A stretch of 26,207 nt of DNA from Acidifodinimicrobium sp049967035 (GTDB taxonomy: Archaea; Nanobdellota; Nanobdellia; Parvarchaeales; Parvarchaeaceae): contig JBMFTM010000005.1 in assembly GCA_049967035.1 (NCBI GenBank), positions 1 through 26,207 of the forward strand, written 5' to 3'. The notes under the pieces were generated by a model. The model did not search any database. It was not told where the DNA came from and saw only the letters and a program-made list of their open reading frames with translations. The position numbers and the translations under genes are program-made. Shown here one piece after another: positions 7,493 through 13,779 of the stretch; position 1 is the first letter of the stretch; every line of letters starts with the position of its first letter.

Positions 7493-8071
7493 CTAGGCCA
7501 GTACCGCCTTCCCGCTTTTTATCAATATATCCGCAACTTCTTTTTCAATCTCTACAACATTTGGAAACGAGAATGGGCCGTATGTTTTATTATTTTTCCA
7601 TATGAACTGGGGGATATCGGACATTATTTTTATGACAACCTTATCCCCATCGCTTTTTTCACTCTCTAAAACCTTCTTTTCTTCCTTCGCTGGTTCAGCA
7701 TCTTTTATCTGGCGTATAAAAGAAGATTTGTACTCTGATATAATTGAGGTCAATTTGTCTAGTATAACTATCTCCTTTGAGCTGAGCAGATCCTTCGTAC
7801 CCTGGTCTACACTCTTAAGCAGAGAAAGTTGATATATCTTCTTCAACCTTATATCAACTATCTTATCGATAGTACTAAGCACATTATCTATCTGCCTGGA
7901 TAAGTCTGCTATCCTCTCAGTGTCACCAGCTTTCTTTGCTTCTTCTAAGGAGCGCTTTGTAAGCGACATGTACTCTATCATGTCAACTATCTTACTGTCG
8001 GTTAGACTGGTCAGAGAACGGCTATTTGATTCATCTCTCAATATTCTTATGAACTCACTATAGGTTATCAT
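7493..8071 (-). CDS. gins51: GINS complex subunit Gins51 (Gins15)
   Basis: This 192-residue protein has the A-then-B domain order of archaeal Gins51. A helical A domain (about 1-130, including MITYSEFIRILRDESNSRSL and IDNVLSTIDKIVDIRLKKIY) is followed by a charged linker. A small C-terminal B domain (about 146-192) carries the typical VVIKIMSDIPQFIWKNNKTYGPF and EKEVADILIKSGKA. GINS joins the MCM helicase and a Cdc45/RecJ-like factor at the replication fork. A lone Gins51 can form a homotetramer in some archaea; no Gins23 is in this window. Its ATG overlaps by four bases (ATGA) the stop of a tnpB relic ORF, so transcription, and perhaps translation, enters through that relic. Confidence 0.88.
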   Translation of the reverse strand: MITYSEFIRILRDESNSRSLTSLTDSKIVDMIEYMSLTKRSLEEAKKAGDTERIADLSRQIDNVLSTIDKIVDIRLKKIYQLSLLKSVDQGTKDLLSSKEIVILDKLTSIISEYKSSFIRQIKDAEPAKEEKKVLESEKSDGDKVVIKIMSDIPQFIWKNNKTYGPFSFPNVVEIEKEVADILIKSGKAVLA

Positions 8072-8205
8072 ATGGTTATTATCTGCCTTGTCACATGAGT
8101 CACCTCAAGCCTTTGCGCGGTGTCTCCGTGCTTCAACACCACGATTTGCGACAGATCTGTCTGCTGTACATGTGGATACAATCTAGATTTATAGACGGTT
8201 AACAT
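8068..8205 (-). pseudogene. tnpB relic ORF (45 codons) leading into gins51
   Basis: The frame begins MLTVYKSRLYPHVQQ, matching the first residues of IS605-type TnpB as in the relics at 13483 (MITTYKFRLYPDNKQQ) and 18973 (MLTAYNFHLYRDG). After about 15 residues the sequence jumps to DLSQIVVLKHGDTAQRL, which faintly recalls the DLN...NILKxG part near the TnpB C-terminus, so most of the gene is deleted. Upstream GGAGG (about eleven bases before the ATG) could still drive translation. The stop overlaps the gins51 start as ATGA. It cannot be an active nuclease. It may persist as a short leader ORF coupled to gins51; that role is inferred. Confidence 0.6.
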
Positions 8206-8285
8206 ATTATTGTTATTTTATCCTCCTTGATATTTATGCTTTCATCCCTTGATTCAAATTAAGTGTTTTTCCTGCTTACATTTTT
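8068..8285 (-). mobile_element. Degenerate IS200/IS605-type mini-element upstream of gins51
   Basis: On the minus strand the left end (about 8285 to 8206) shares with the other two copies the core TTGAATC, then GGGATGAAAGC, and a GGATAAAATAACAA tract immediately before the tnpB ATG. The hairpin arms around TTGA are kept but altered. Inside the short tnpB remnant a 7-bp stem (8117-8123 with 8136-8142) is present. No right-end hairpin of the 13717 type is visible. No tnpA gene is present, so the element is immobile by itself. Confidence 0.6.
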
Positions 8286-8374
8286 ATAATGTCCTCATTA
8301 CAGCCTGCGATCTCACTAAGAAAGAAGAATTCTCACCGGACAAATTAAAAGCATGCTGATTTGCAGTATTGCGC

Positions 8375-8554
8375 TCAAAATGCCTTTAACCCGCCAAACA
8401 GCGCTCCAATCTCACTAGAGAAGAATGAGTATATACTTGAGAGGAAATGGCTTGGACCCACAAATATTATGTAAGCAATTATTATTATAATTCCAAGAAC
8501 AAGGGCAACTATGTAAAGAAGAGTCGCTTCTATAACCCCTTTTTTATTTACCAT
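8375..8554 (-). CDS. Small pilin, 59 residues
   Basis: The protein starts MVNKKGVIEATLLYIVALVL. KKG is followed by a processing point before VIE and about 22 hydrophobic residues, the form of an archaeal class III pilin with Glu at position +3 of the mature chain. The mature product would be about 53 residues, almost all helix, ending FGGLKAF. It is the last gene of the minus-strand pilin run and begins four bases after the preceding stop. Too short to carry a globular head, it could polymerise as a bare helical filament or act as a minor or assembly subunit. Confidence 0.75.
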   Translation of the reverse strand: MVNKKGVIEATLLYIVALVLGIIIIIAYIIFVGPSHFLSSIYSFFSSEIGALFGGLKAF

Positions 8555-8558
8555 ATAA

Positions 8559-8720
8559 TTACAGATGCGCAGGCAAAGTAGGCACCCCCGGTAATAAACT
8601 TTTCCACAGATTTGGCGAGAAAAGCATAAGGTATACTATCAAGATTACGAGCATTATCACAACTACCACTATTATCATCAATATGTAATCCGCAACCCCT
8701 TTTTTAGATGAAACGACCAT
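8559..8720 (-). CDS. Small pilin, 53 residues
   Basis: It begins MVVSSKKGVADYILMIIVVV: a Ser/Lys leader, KKG cleavage site, an acidic residue (Asp) at mature position +3, then a Val/Ile-rich helix, and a short Pro-containing tail. It overlaps the upstream pilin gene by 17 bases. The four small pilins here are paralogues by N-terminal motif but differ in the tail. Confidence 0.75.
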   Translation of the reverse strand: MVVSSKKGVADYILMIIVVVVIMLVILIVYLMLFSPNLWKSLLPGVPTLPAHL

Positions 8721-8877
8721 AATTTACACTAGAGCTTGAATTCATAAATACATTCAGTAGATTTGTTATCTTATATGGAGTGAACACTTGCATAAAGAAG
8801 ATGATTATTATTATCATGACTACGATAATCACGACGTATATTATTACCGCTCCCTCTACAGCTCCTTTTTTATACAT
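8704..8877 (-). CDS. Small pilin, 57 residues
   Basis: The ATG at 8877 gives MYKKGAVEGAVIIYVVIIVV, a clean class III prepilin start with KKG and Glu +3. The frame remains open ten codons further upstream (to 8907), but that extension would bury the signal and overlap the preceding gene more deeply, so the internal start is chosen. The tail (about 25 residues, Ser/Asn-rich, ending NYGRFI) is longer than the helix needs. It overlaps the upstream gene by eight bases. Confidence 0.75.
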   Translation of the reverse strand: MYKKGAVEGAVIIYVVIIVVMIIIIIFFMQVFTPYKITNLLNVFMNSSSSVNYGRFI

Positions 8878-9043
8878 GCCCAAACAACCAGCTGAAAGAT
8901 ATCGCATTCCAAAAGTCAGACATCAAAGTGGATGAGGAATGCCCAAAGTATACCAAAAGCACCACTATAGTGAGCAATACGACTACCGCTATTACAACGG
9001 CGATAACCTCTGTGACTGGTACCTGTCCCTTTTCATCTATCAT
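8870..9043 (-). CDS. Small pilin, 57 residues
   Basis: It begins MIDEKGQVPVTEVIAVVIAV. KG|Q is the classic archaeal prepilin cleavage context, followed by Glu +6 and a long Val/Ile helix. The tail contains aromatic residues (FWNAISFSWLFGHV). A TATA box about 30 bases upstream suggests that this gene starts a sub-operon of four overlapping small pilin genes. The stop region ATGTATAA overlaps the next start. Confidence 0.78.
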   Translation of the reverse strand: MIDEKGQVPVTEVIAVVIAVVVLLTIVVLLVYFGHSSSTLMSDFWNAISFSWLFGHV

Positions 9044-9068
9044 ATTTAGATTTAATAGGCTTTTGATT

Positions 9069-9076
9069 TATTTATA
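9069..9076 (-). promoter_or_regulatory. Internal TATA box within the pilin run
   Basis: The minus strand reads GGGATATAAATAAAT between the 147-residue pilin gene and the four small pilins, centred about 29 bases from the ATG at 9043. It may allow separate, leaderless expression of the small pilins. Confidence 0.5.
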
Positions 9077-9086
9077 TCCCTCGAAA

Positions 9087-9530
9087 TCAACCATTGCATG
9101 TGACATTTACGCTGTATTCGCCCCCTGGGCTTGTAACCAACCTACCTCCTGGAGACTCACCGGATGTGTTGCACTTGAAAACTGCATAATTAGAGACGAC
9201 AACCTCCTTAAAACAATCAGTACTGCCAGCCAAATAAGAACACTGCTCCTTTCCTTGGCCGAACAGATAATAAACAACACCAGATGTTCCCTGCGAAGCA
9301 GTGAGATCATAGGTACATGAATTAGCAGAGGCGGAGATTTCTTTTGCGGTTATAGAGCACTGAACTGTGGAGTTTCCTAGATTCAACTTACTACTAGTCA
9401 GCAGAGATGACAGGAAGCCGCTCCTTATTATCAACACAGATACAACCGCAAATATAACAAGTATCACCAAAACCATTATGGTTTCTACAATTGTCGCACC
9501 TTTTCTATTACCGATTATGTGACTGCGCAT
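9087..9530 (-). CDS. Pilin with Cys-containing head, 147 residues
   Basis: The N-terminus reads MRSHIIGNRKGATIVETIMV, with an RKG|A cleavage site and Glu +5 ahead of a hydrophobic helix (about 15-37). The head domain of about 105 residues is Ser/Thr/Gly-rich and has six cysteines, which could form three disulfides, plus sequons NST, NTS and NVT. It is the best candidate for a major or decorated pilin of this cluster. Its start overlaps the preceding gene by 16 bases, indicating co-transcription. Confidence 0.78.
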   Translation of the reverse strand: MRSHIIGNRKGATIVETIMVLVILVIFAVVSVLIIRSGFLSSLLTSSKLNLGNSTVQCSITAKEISASANSCTYDLTASQGTSGVVYYLFGQGKEQCSYLAGSTDCFKEVVVSNYAVFKCNTSGESPGGRLVTSPGGEYSVNVTCNG

Positions 9531-10999
9531 ACGTAAAGAATATTCCTCCCAAGAAGATTATCTCCATGAAATGTTGTATCGACTGGACTAGTAAAAGTTT
9601 GAATAATGCATGATACACAGTTTGGCAGACCGCTGAGCGTGTATAGAGCCCCGGCTTCCTCCAGGCCAGCCTGCCCGATGCTTGAAGCGATAAGGTTATA
9701 CTGTTTAGCATAACTAAATGTAACAGAAGTGAGAGCCCCTGCCGCAAATGCGCCGCCTATCACCATCGGTCCTGGATTAGCTTCTGCTGTGCCGACAAAC
9801 AGTGAACCATAGATAGCCGTAGCCCTAGCACAATATGTGTAACAGTTAAGTGGATAGTTATTTATAAAAGTCTCGGGGACACATTCACTAGGCAGATTTA
9901 GTTCAACAGGTGGGAACCTAGTGTTGGTCATAGAATTAAGGTAGACCATATATAGCGTAGACTTCTGCAAATCAACTGATTTATTGAATGGGTTGATAGC
10001 CACTGCTTTCTTGCCCCCACTCTTGTTCCAGTAACTGAAAAACAGATCCACCCCCGGCTGGAAATAATCGAAGTAGCTGACGTTTGTTGTTGCATTGCTG
10101 AAGACCGGTTCGCTCAATGTGCAGCTTGGAGGCGGCACAAGCGAGCCGGTGACTGCATCATAATCCATGGAACAGGAATTCTTTGAGGCATTACAAAAAT
10201 TGGTGTAAGCCTGAGTACAAGGACTGGAGTATCCAGTCGCATTTACGCATAAGCCATTCGAACCGATATATCTATCAAAGGCACACCCCTGTGACCCAAC
10301 ACAAAGATCCAAAGATGCATTATTATCCGCCGCTAAAGTGCCTTTAGTTGCGTTAAGCGGGACCGTAATAAGGTTATAGTTCGGATAAGTAGGCACATAA
10401 TTTGATCCATTTACACTACACGTAAAGAAATTTGTCTCAGTCTTTATGCATGTAGTGGGGGCCTGTGAATCACAAGAGAATCCTTCAGCGGCATGTGGGC
10501 AAGCTTGAGAAGCAGTGTAGCCCATGCAACTCTTTTCGCTGGTATACTTGGTATTATTTAAAAACTCTGTAAAATTGTAAAGGCTGAAGTTCTGGTTAAT
10601 GTTGATGTTTGACACGCCACACAACTGAGGATTATATCTAAAAACTGTAAGATGATTGAAAGCTCCATACTGGTAGAAGCATGTGGATAAAGTGCTAGCT
10701 ATCCCAGTGAACACAGAGGAGACAGGGTAATTTCCAGAATAAGTGCTGACCAAAGTTGAGCAACCCAGCATTGGTGGCGTTAGGTGTATAGCAGACAAAA
10801 AAGATGAAATGCAGAAGAACTGGGTCAAGCAAAGATCATTGTAGAAGAAATTTCTTATGTTTGAGCTTACATAACACAGAGATGAAGATGAAAAATTAAA
10901 GCCAAGCAGCAAAAATTGGCCAAAAATATAAAATATAAAGACTACGCCGATGATTACAACTATCATTATTACAAACATTTCACCAGCAGTCTCAGCCAT
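9515..10999 (-). CDS. Large Cys-rich surface protein of the pilin operon
   Basis: This 494-residue protein starts MAETAGEMFVIMIVVIIGVV, a single hydrophobic segment (about 8-33) followed by a long exterior domain. The exterior holds 24 cysteines and about a dozen N-X-S/T sequons (NFS, NFT, NGS, NAT, NVS, NKS). The cysteines are dense between 150 and 275, suggesting a disulfide-braced, glycosylated domain. It ends NILYVCAVT, echoing the VFVCITIR end of the next upstream gene product. No known domain is recognised. AGGA lies six bases upstream of the ATG. In-frame codons just before the ATG would read GRKA, but they follow a stop without a standard start codon. It may be a minor pilin, tip adhesin or pilus anchor. 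Confidence 0.72.
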   Translation of the reverse strand: MAETAGEMFVIMIVVIIGVVFIFYIFGQFLLLGFNFSSSSLCYVSSNIRNFFYNDLCLTQFFCISSFLSAIHLTPPMLGCSTLVSTYSGNYPVSSVFTGIASTLSTCFYQYGAFNHLTVFRYNPQLCGVSNININQNFSLYNFTEFLNNTKYTSEKSCMGYTASQACPHAAEGFSCDSQAPTTCIKTETNFFTCSVNGSNYVPTYPNYNLITVPLNATKGTLAADNNASLDLCVGSQGCAFDRYIGSNGLCVNATGYSSPCTQAYTNFCNASKNSCSMDYDAVTGSLVPPPSCTLSEPVFSNATTNVSYFDYFQPGVDLFFSYWNKSGGKKAVAINPFNKSVDLQKSTLYMVYLNSMTNTRFPPVELNLPSECVPETFINNYPLNCYTYCARATAIYGSLFVGTAEANPGPMVIGGAFAAGALTSVTFSYAKQYNLIASSIGQAGLEEAGALYTLSGLPNCVSCIIQTFTSPVDTTFHGDNLLGRNILYVCAVT

Positions 11000-11063
11000 A
11001 GCTTTCCTACCAATTTTCTAAGACTTCCACAAATTTAAGGCTTATACAAAACGGCTATTAAGT

Positions 11064-11969
11064 CTACCTGATAGTGATGCAAACAAAAACCCTATCCTGC
11101 GATAGCACCATAGCGTTTAGAAGATGACCACAGAAGCTAACCGTATAATTACCGGAACATGCTTGACTTGGTGGGTTACTGTTCAAATTTAACTGGGAAG
11201 TTGTCAGGGAATTTACGACCTTCGTGTTATTTTTGAACGGAGCACCGCATAAAGAGCTAGATATGGATGGTTGATCAAAACCAGAAACATAGCTGCACCT
11301 ACTGCTGAAGTCGGAATAGCAGCTACCGGGGAGGGCTGATCCGGGATACCCAAACATCGCTATTGAGTAGGATGAGTCATTTGTTATGTTCTGATCGAGT
11401 TGTGGAAAGGCAGCTGTATTATCACTTCCGTTTGTTATTATAGCTATCTGAAGGGTATCTTGAGGGTTATAATAGTTCTGATCTATATAATTTATCATCG
11501 CACTGAAATTCGATATGACCCCATTACTATTGGAGGTTAATATTTTGCCGTAATAGCAACTAAAAACGAAGTTCTCACCCTTAGATTTCAGTAAGCTTTG
11601 CCCGGTTGAATAATCGTTCCCAGAGAGGAGACCGAAGCAGGAAGAGGCTTTAGAGTAAACCTGTGTGCCCAAATCGCTCACAGTATTGACGTTTATATTG
11701 CTCTGCTGCAGGCATGAGGATTGCACAGAGGAGACCGGAATCGGTGACATAACCTGCGTACCTATGAGATAATGGGCCAACACTGAGGCAGGGTTTAATA
11801 CGTTGTTCACAAGCCCAAATTCATAGAAAGAGAACAGGCAACTAAAACCAAAATTCATTGCGCCTATAGAGGAGATTAGAGGAACAACTACGAACTCGAG
11901 GATTATTACCGCCCCAGCTATTATCGGCACTATTATTTCAACTAATACCAACCAAATACCCTGCGACAT
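11064..11969 (-). CDS. Cys-containing anchored surface protein of the pilin operon
   Basis: The 301-residue protein starts MSQGIWLVLVEIIVPIIAGA, with a long hydrophobic N-terminus (about 4-37), then an exterior domain with about ten cysteines and several sequons (NFS, NGS, NIT, NDS, NNT, NYT). The C-terminal VFVCITIR resembles that of the 494-residue neighbour, suggesting related folds or a shared sorting role. The ATG at 11969 overlaps the preceding pilin stop (TGATG) and has GGAGGT at ideal spacing; a GTG one codon earlier is also open. Function is unknown; co-occurrence with pilins points to the same surface structure. Confidence 0.72.
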   Translation of the reverse strand: MSQGIWLVLVEIIVPIIAGAVIILEFVVVPLISSIGAMNFGFSCLFSFYEFGLVNNVLNPASVLAHYLIGTQVMSPIPVSSVQSSCLQQSNINVNTVSDLGTQVYSKASSCFGLLSGNDYSTGQSLLKSKGENFVFSCYYGKILTSNSNGVISNFSAMINYIDQNYYNPQDTLQIAIITNGSDNTAAFPQLDQNITNDSSYSIAMFGYPGSALPGSCYSDFSSRCSYVSGFDQPSISSSLCGAPFKNNTKVVNSLTTSQLNLNSNPPSQACSGNYTVSFCGHLLNAMVLSQDRVFVCITIR

Positions 11970-12127
11970 CACCTACCTCCAAATAAACCTGAAAAATACG
12001 AAAAGAGAGACGGATTGCTAGAGGAGGCGTAGTACATATTATAGACGATGTAAATCATAACTACCAATGAAATTATAACAATTATCAGCCATACAATTCT
12101 CCATTCAACTGCGCCTTTGCTGTCCAT
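11969..12127 (-). CDS. Small pilin, 52 residues, first gene of the operon
   Basis: The product starts MDSKGAVEWRIVWLIIVIIS. SKG|AVE gives a class III-type site with Glu +3, then a hydrophobic helix and a short Ser/Phe/Gly tail ending GLFGGR. It is preceded by a strong TATA box and followed directly, with a one-base TGATG overlap, by the 301-residue surface protein gene. It therefore opens the eight-gene minus-strand run that extends to 8375. Confidence 0.75.
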   Translation of the reverse strand: MDSKGAVEWRIVWLIIVIISLVVMIYIVYNMYYASSSNPSLFSYFSGLFGGR

Positions 12128-12154
12128 GAGATAACAATACTAGGGAAGTGCAAA

Positions 12155-12162
12155 TTTATAAA
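12155..12162 (-). promoter_or_regulatory. TATA box of the pilin operon
   Basis: The minus strand reads CATATTTATAAATTTG. Its centre is about 30 bases upstream of the first ATG (12127), giving a leader of only a few bases. It is the strongest promoter candidate for the whole pilin run. Confidence 0.6.
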
Positions 12163-12257
12163 TATGAAATCTAATGGATACTCGATGGATAGTTCGAACA
12201 CAAAAGATTAAAAGGAAACAATGATTATAGAGGAGTGTATAAAGCACCGAAGTCTTG

Positions 12258-12977
12258 ATGGAACAGAGGGTTATATTTGTAACAAGCTATAAAGGAGGAG
12301 TTGGAAAGACAACTGTCTCGGTAAATCTTGCGCTTGCGCTTTCGATGCTTGGGAAAAGAGTCTTAATAGTGGATGCTAACTTGGCAACGCCGCATGTCGC
12401 TATACACTACGGCTTCGATGAATTTTCAAATGCACTCCAAGATGTACTAAATAATATGGTAAAGGTAGAGGATGCTATATACAAAAATGAGAGATATGGG
12501 CTTGATTTAATACCATCTCGAGTATTCAAGCGGATAGGAGATTCAAACGCAGAGTACAAAATACTTAATTTGCCTTATCATCTCTCCAAGCTAATAAGGA
12601 ACTATGACTTTGTAATCGTCGATACAAGACCCTCCCAAGATCTTGATTTTACAAAGTTAATACCATACGCTAAGGTGGTTGTAGTAACCACTCCCGATAT
12701 TGTGTCTATTATAGAAGCAAAGAAGCTCAGGGAGGACCTGCGTAAACTAGGCATAAATGATATGTATTTGGTTGTAAATATATATGACAGAAGATCAAAA
12801 GACAATATGAATTTACAGGAAATAAAGCAGAAAAGCGGATTCAAGAGAGTAATAGAGATCCCCGAGAGTAAAAAGATGCAGGAAGCACTCAAAACAGGGA
12901 TTCCGATCGTCGCAGGAAACAGCAGAGACGTTGCGTCTTCTGCTTTTATTAATTTCGCAAAGGAGCTAATGAAGTAA
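12258..12977 (+). CDS. MinD/ParA-type P-loop ATPase
   Basis: This 239-residue protein has the deviant Walker A motif YKGGVGKTT (11-19), a conserved Asp in VLIVDANLATPH, and a Walker B-like strand FVIVDTRPS, placing it in the SIMIBI MinD/ParA family. Such ATPases position chromosomes, chemoreceptor arrays or surface appendages by cycling between monomer and dimer. The short C-terminal helix (AFINFAKELMK) could be a membrane-touching amphipathic helix as in MinD, but this is weak. The ATG at 12258 is preferred over an in-frame TTG just before it; no strong ribosome-binding site precedes either. It diverges from the pilin operon with only 130 bases between, so a role in placing that surface structure is possible but inferred. 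Confidence 0.85.
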   Translation: MEQRVIFVTSYKGGVGKTTVSVNLALALSMLGKRVLIVDANLATPHVAIHYGFDEFSNALQDVLNNMVKVEDAIYKNERYGLDLIPSRVFKRIGDSNAEYKILNLPYHLSKLIRNYDFVIVDTRPSQDLDFTKLIPYAKVVVVTTPDIVSIIEAKKLREDLRKLGINDMYLVVNIYDRRSKDNMNLQEIKQKSGFKRVIEIPESKKMQEALKTGIPIVAGNSRDVASSAFINFAKELMK

Positions 12978-13027
12978 AGCATTTGGAAAGTAATTGCTTC
13001 ACCTTTAGCTGAAAAAAGGGAGTAAAA

Positions 13028-13207
13028 ATGCAAACCTATATAACGATTTGTCCATACTGTGGAAGAAAGCAAAGAACCTCATCAAAAACTAGGGTAAAAT
13101 GTATGTTCTGCGGGAAGACATTCGATCCTACGAAGCATTTATCTGACGGCAGACTTAAAGACTATGAGAAGAGCGAACCTGAGTTCAAAAAAGGCACGGA
13201 AGTATAG
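13028..13207 (+). CDS. Zinc-ribbon mini-protein, 59 residues
   Basis: The frame encodes two CxxC knuckles, CPYC at 8-11 and CMFC at 25-28, flanked by Lys/Arg-rich sequence, forming one four-cysteine zinc ribbon. A charged C-terminal tail of about 27 residues follows (DYEKSEPEFKKGTEV at the end). GGGAG sits about seven bases upstream of the ATG. The composition suggests nucleic-acid or protein binding. Small zinc ribbons like this are common in archaea and mostly uncharacterised. It ends three bases before tRNA-Thr and follows the MinD-like gene by 50 bases. Confidence 0.75.
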   Translation: MQTYITICPYCGRKQRTSSKTRVKCMFCGKTFDPTKHLSDGRLKDYEKSEPEFKKGTEV

Positions 13208-13210
13208 AGA

Positions 13211-13282
13211 GCCTTGGTAGCTCAGTGGTAGAGCGCCTGCTTCGTAAGCAGGAAGTCATGGGTTCAATCCCCATCCAAGGCT
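13211..13282 (+). tRNA. tRNA-Thr (anticodon CGU)
   Basis: A complete 72-base cloverleaf is visible: acceptor GCCTTGG pairing with CCAAGGC, D-arm GCTC/GAGC, anticodon stem CCTGC/GCAGG around the loop TTCGTAA with anticodon CGT, T-arm ATGGG/CCCAT with GGTTCAATCC, and discriminator T73. It reads the ACG threonine codon. No intron and no encoded CCA. It begins three bases after the zinc-ribbon gene stop, so it may be processed from a shared transcript. Confidence 0.95.
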
Positions 13283-13355
13283 TATACATATACAATCAAA
13301 TTTATAGATATTGTTAGTAGGAGGAAAACTACCGGATAGACGGTATTGATAATTT

Positions 13356-13461
13356 GGAGGTGATAATTTTGAATGGATGTAATTATTTATCAGGTGCGAG
13401 CGGGAAAACCCACGATTTGAATCATGGGATGAAAGCGAACAAAAAAAGAAAACATAAATAG
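13356..13461 (+). other. Strong ribosome-binding site with ORF interrupted by the mini-IS
   Basis: GGAGGTGAT (13356-13364) is a full complement to the 16S tail and is placed four bases before TTG (13369). A 5-bp hairpin (TACCG/CGGTA, 13330-13345) lies upstream. The TTG frame runs only 30 codons and enters the element left end after about seven codons. This looks like the translation start of a gene, perhaps the original proS leader, cut off by the insertion. Confidence 0.4.
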
Positions 13462-13750
13462 TAAAAGAGGTAAAATAACAGCATGATAACGACATACAAG
13501 TTTAGGTTATATCCAGATAATAAGCAACAGGAAATATTCTCCAGATACTTCGGCTGCAACAGAGTTGTTTGGAACAAAGCATTAGAATTAAGGGAAAAAT
13601 ACTATAGAGAGCATAATAATGATAAAGCAAAGAGAGGATTGAACTACTATGACACTGCTAAATTCATAGAAGAATTGAAGAAGAAAGAATCTAAAGACTC
13701 CAACAGGAGCTGGAAGCCCACGAATTCATTCATGGGAGGATGTCCCAAGG
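13387..13750 (+). mobile_element. IS200/IS605-type mini-element with both terminal hairpins
   Basis: The left end begins CAGGTGCGAGCGGGAAAAC after a TTAT. It holds an imperfect hairpin at 13409-13428 (CCCACGAT, TTGA loop, ATCATGGG). The right end carries a near-identical hairpin at 13717-13736 (CCCACGAAT, TC, ATTCATGGG) with the same single C/A mismatch. Paired subterminal hairpins without inverted-repeat ends are the hallmark of IS200/IS605 elements moved by the Y1 transposase TnpA. Only a tnpB fragment lies between and there is no tnpA, so this is a non-autonomous derivative. The exact outer borders are uncertain by about 10-15 bases. Confidence 0.75.
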
Positions 13751-13779
13751 CAAAAGAGAAGATAGTTTATGGCAGATAG
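13483..13779 (+). pseudogene. Truncated tnpB (98 codons)
   Basis: The first 70 or so residues are a good TnpB N-terminal domain: MITTYKFRLYPDNKQQEIF, then GCNRVVWNKALELREKYY. The family is normally about 350-450 residues, with RuvC-like catalytic acids and a zinc finger in the second half, and all of that is absent. From about residue 78 the frame reads through the right-end hairpin (KPTNSFMGGCP) and stops within the proS start, overlapping it by 11 bases. It is an internal-deletion remnant without nuclease activity; whether it is translated is unknown. Confidence 0.8.

Noticed and set aside
8307..8430. Local duplication: ATCTCACTA-GA-AAGAA at about 8310 and 8408
   Set aside because: The match is under 25 bases with gaps, too short to call a repeat.
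10985..11010. Non-standard ATT start giving a GRKA class III site for the 494-residue protein
   Set aside because: The in-frame codons before the ATG would read GRKA, but ATT starts are very rare and the ATG already has AGGA at good spacing.
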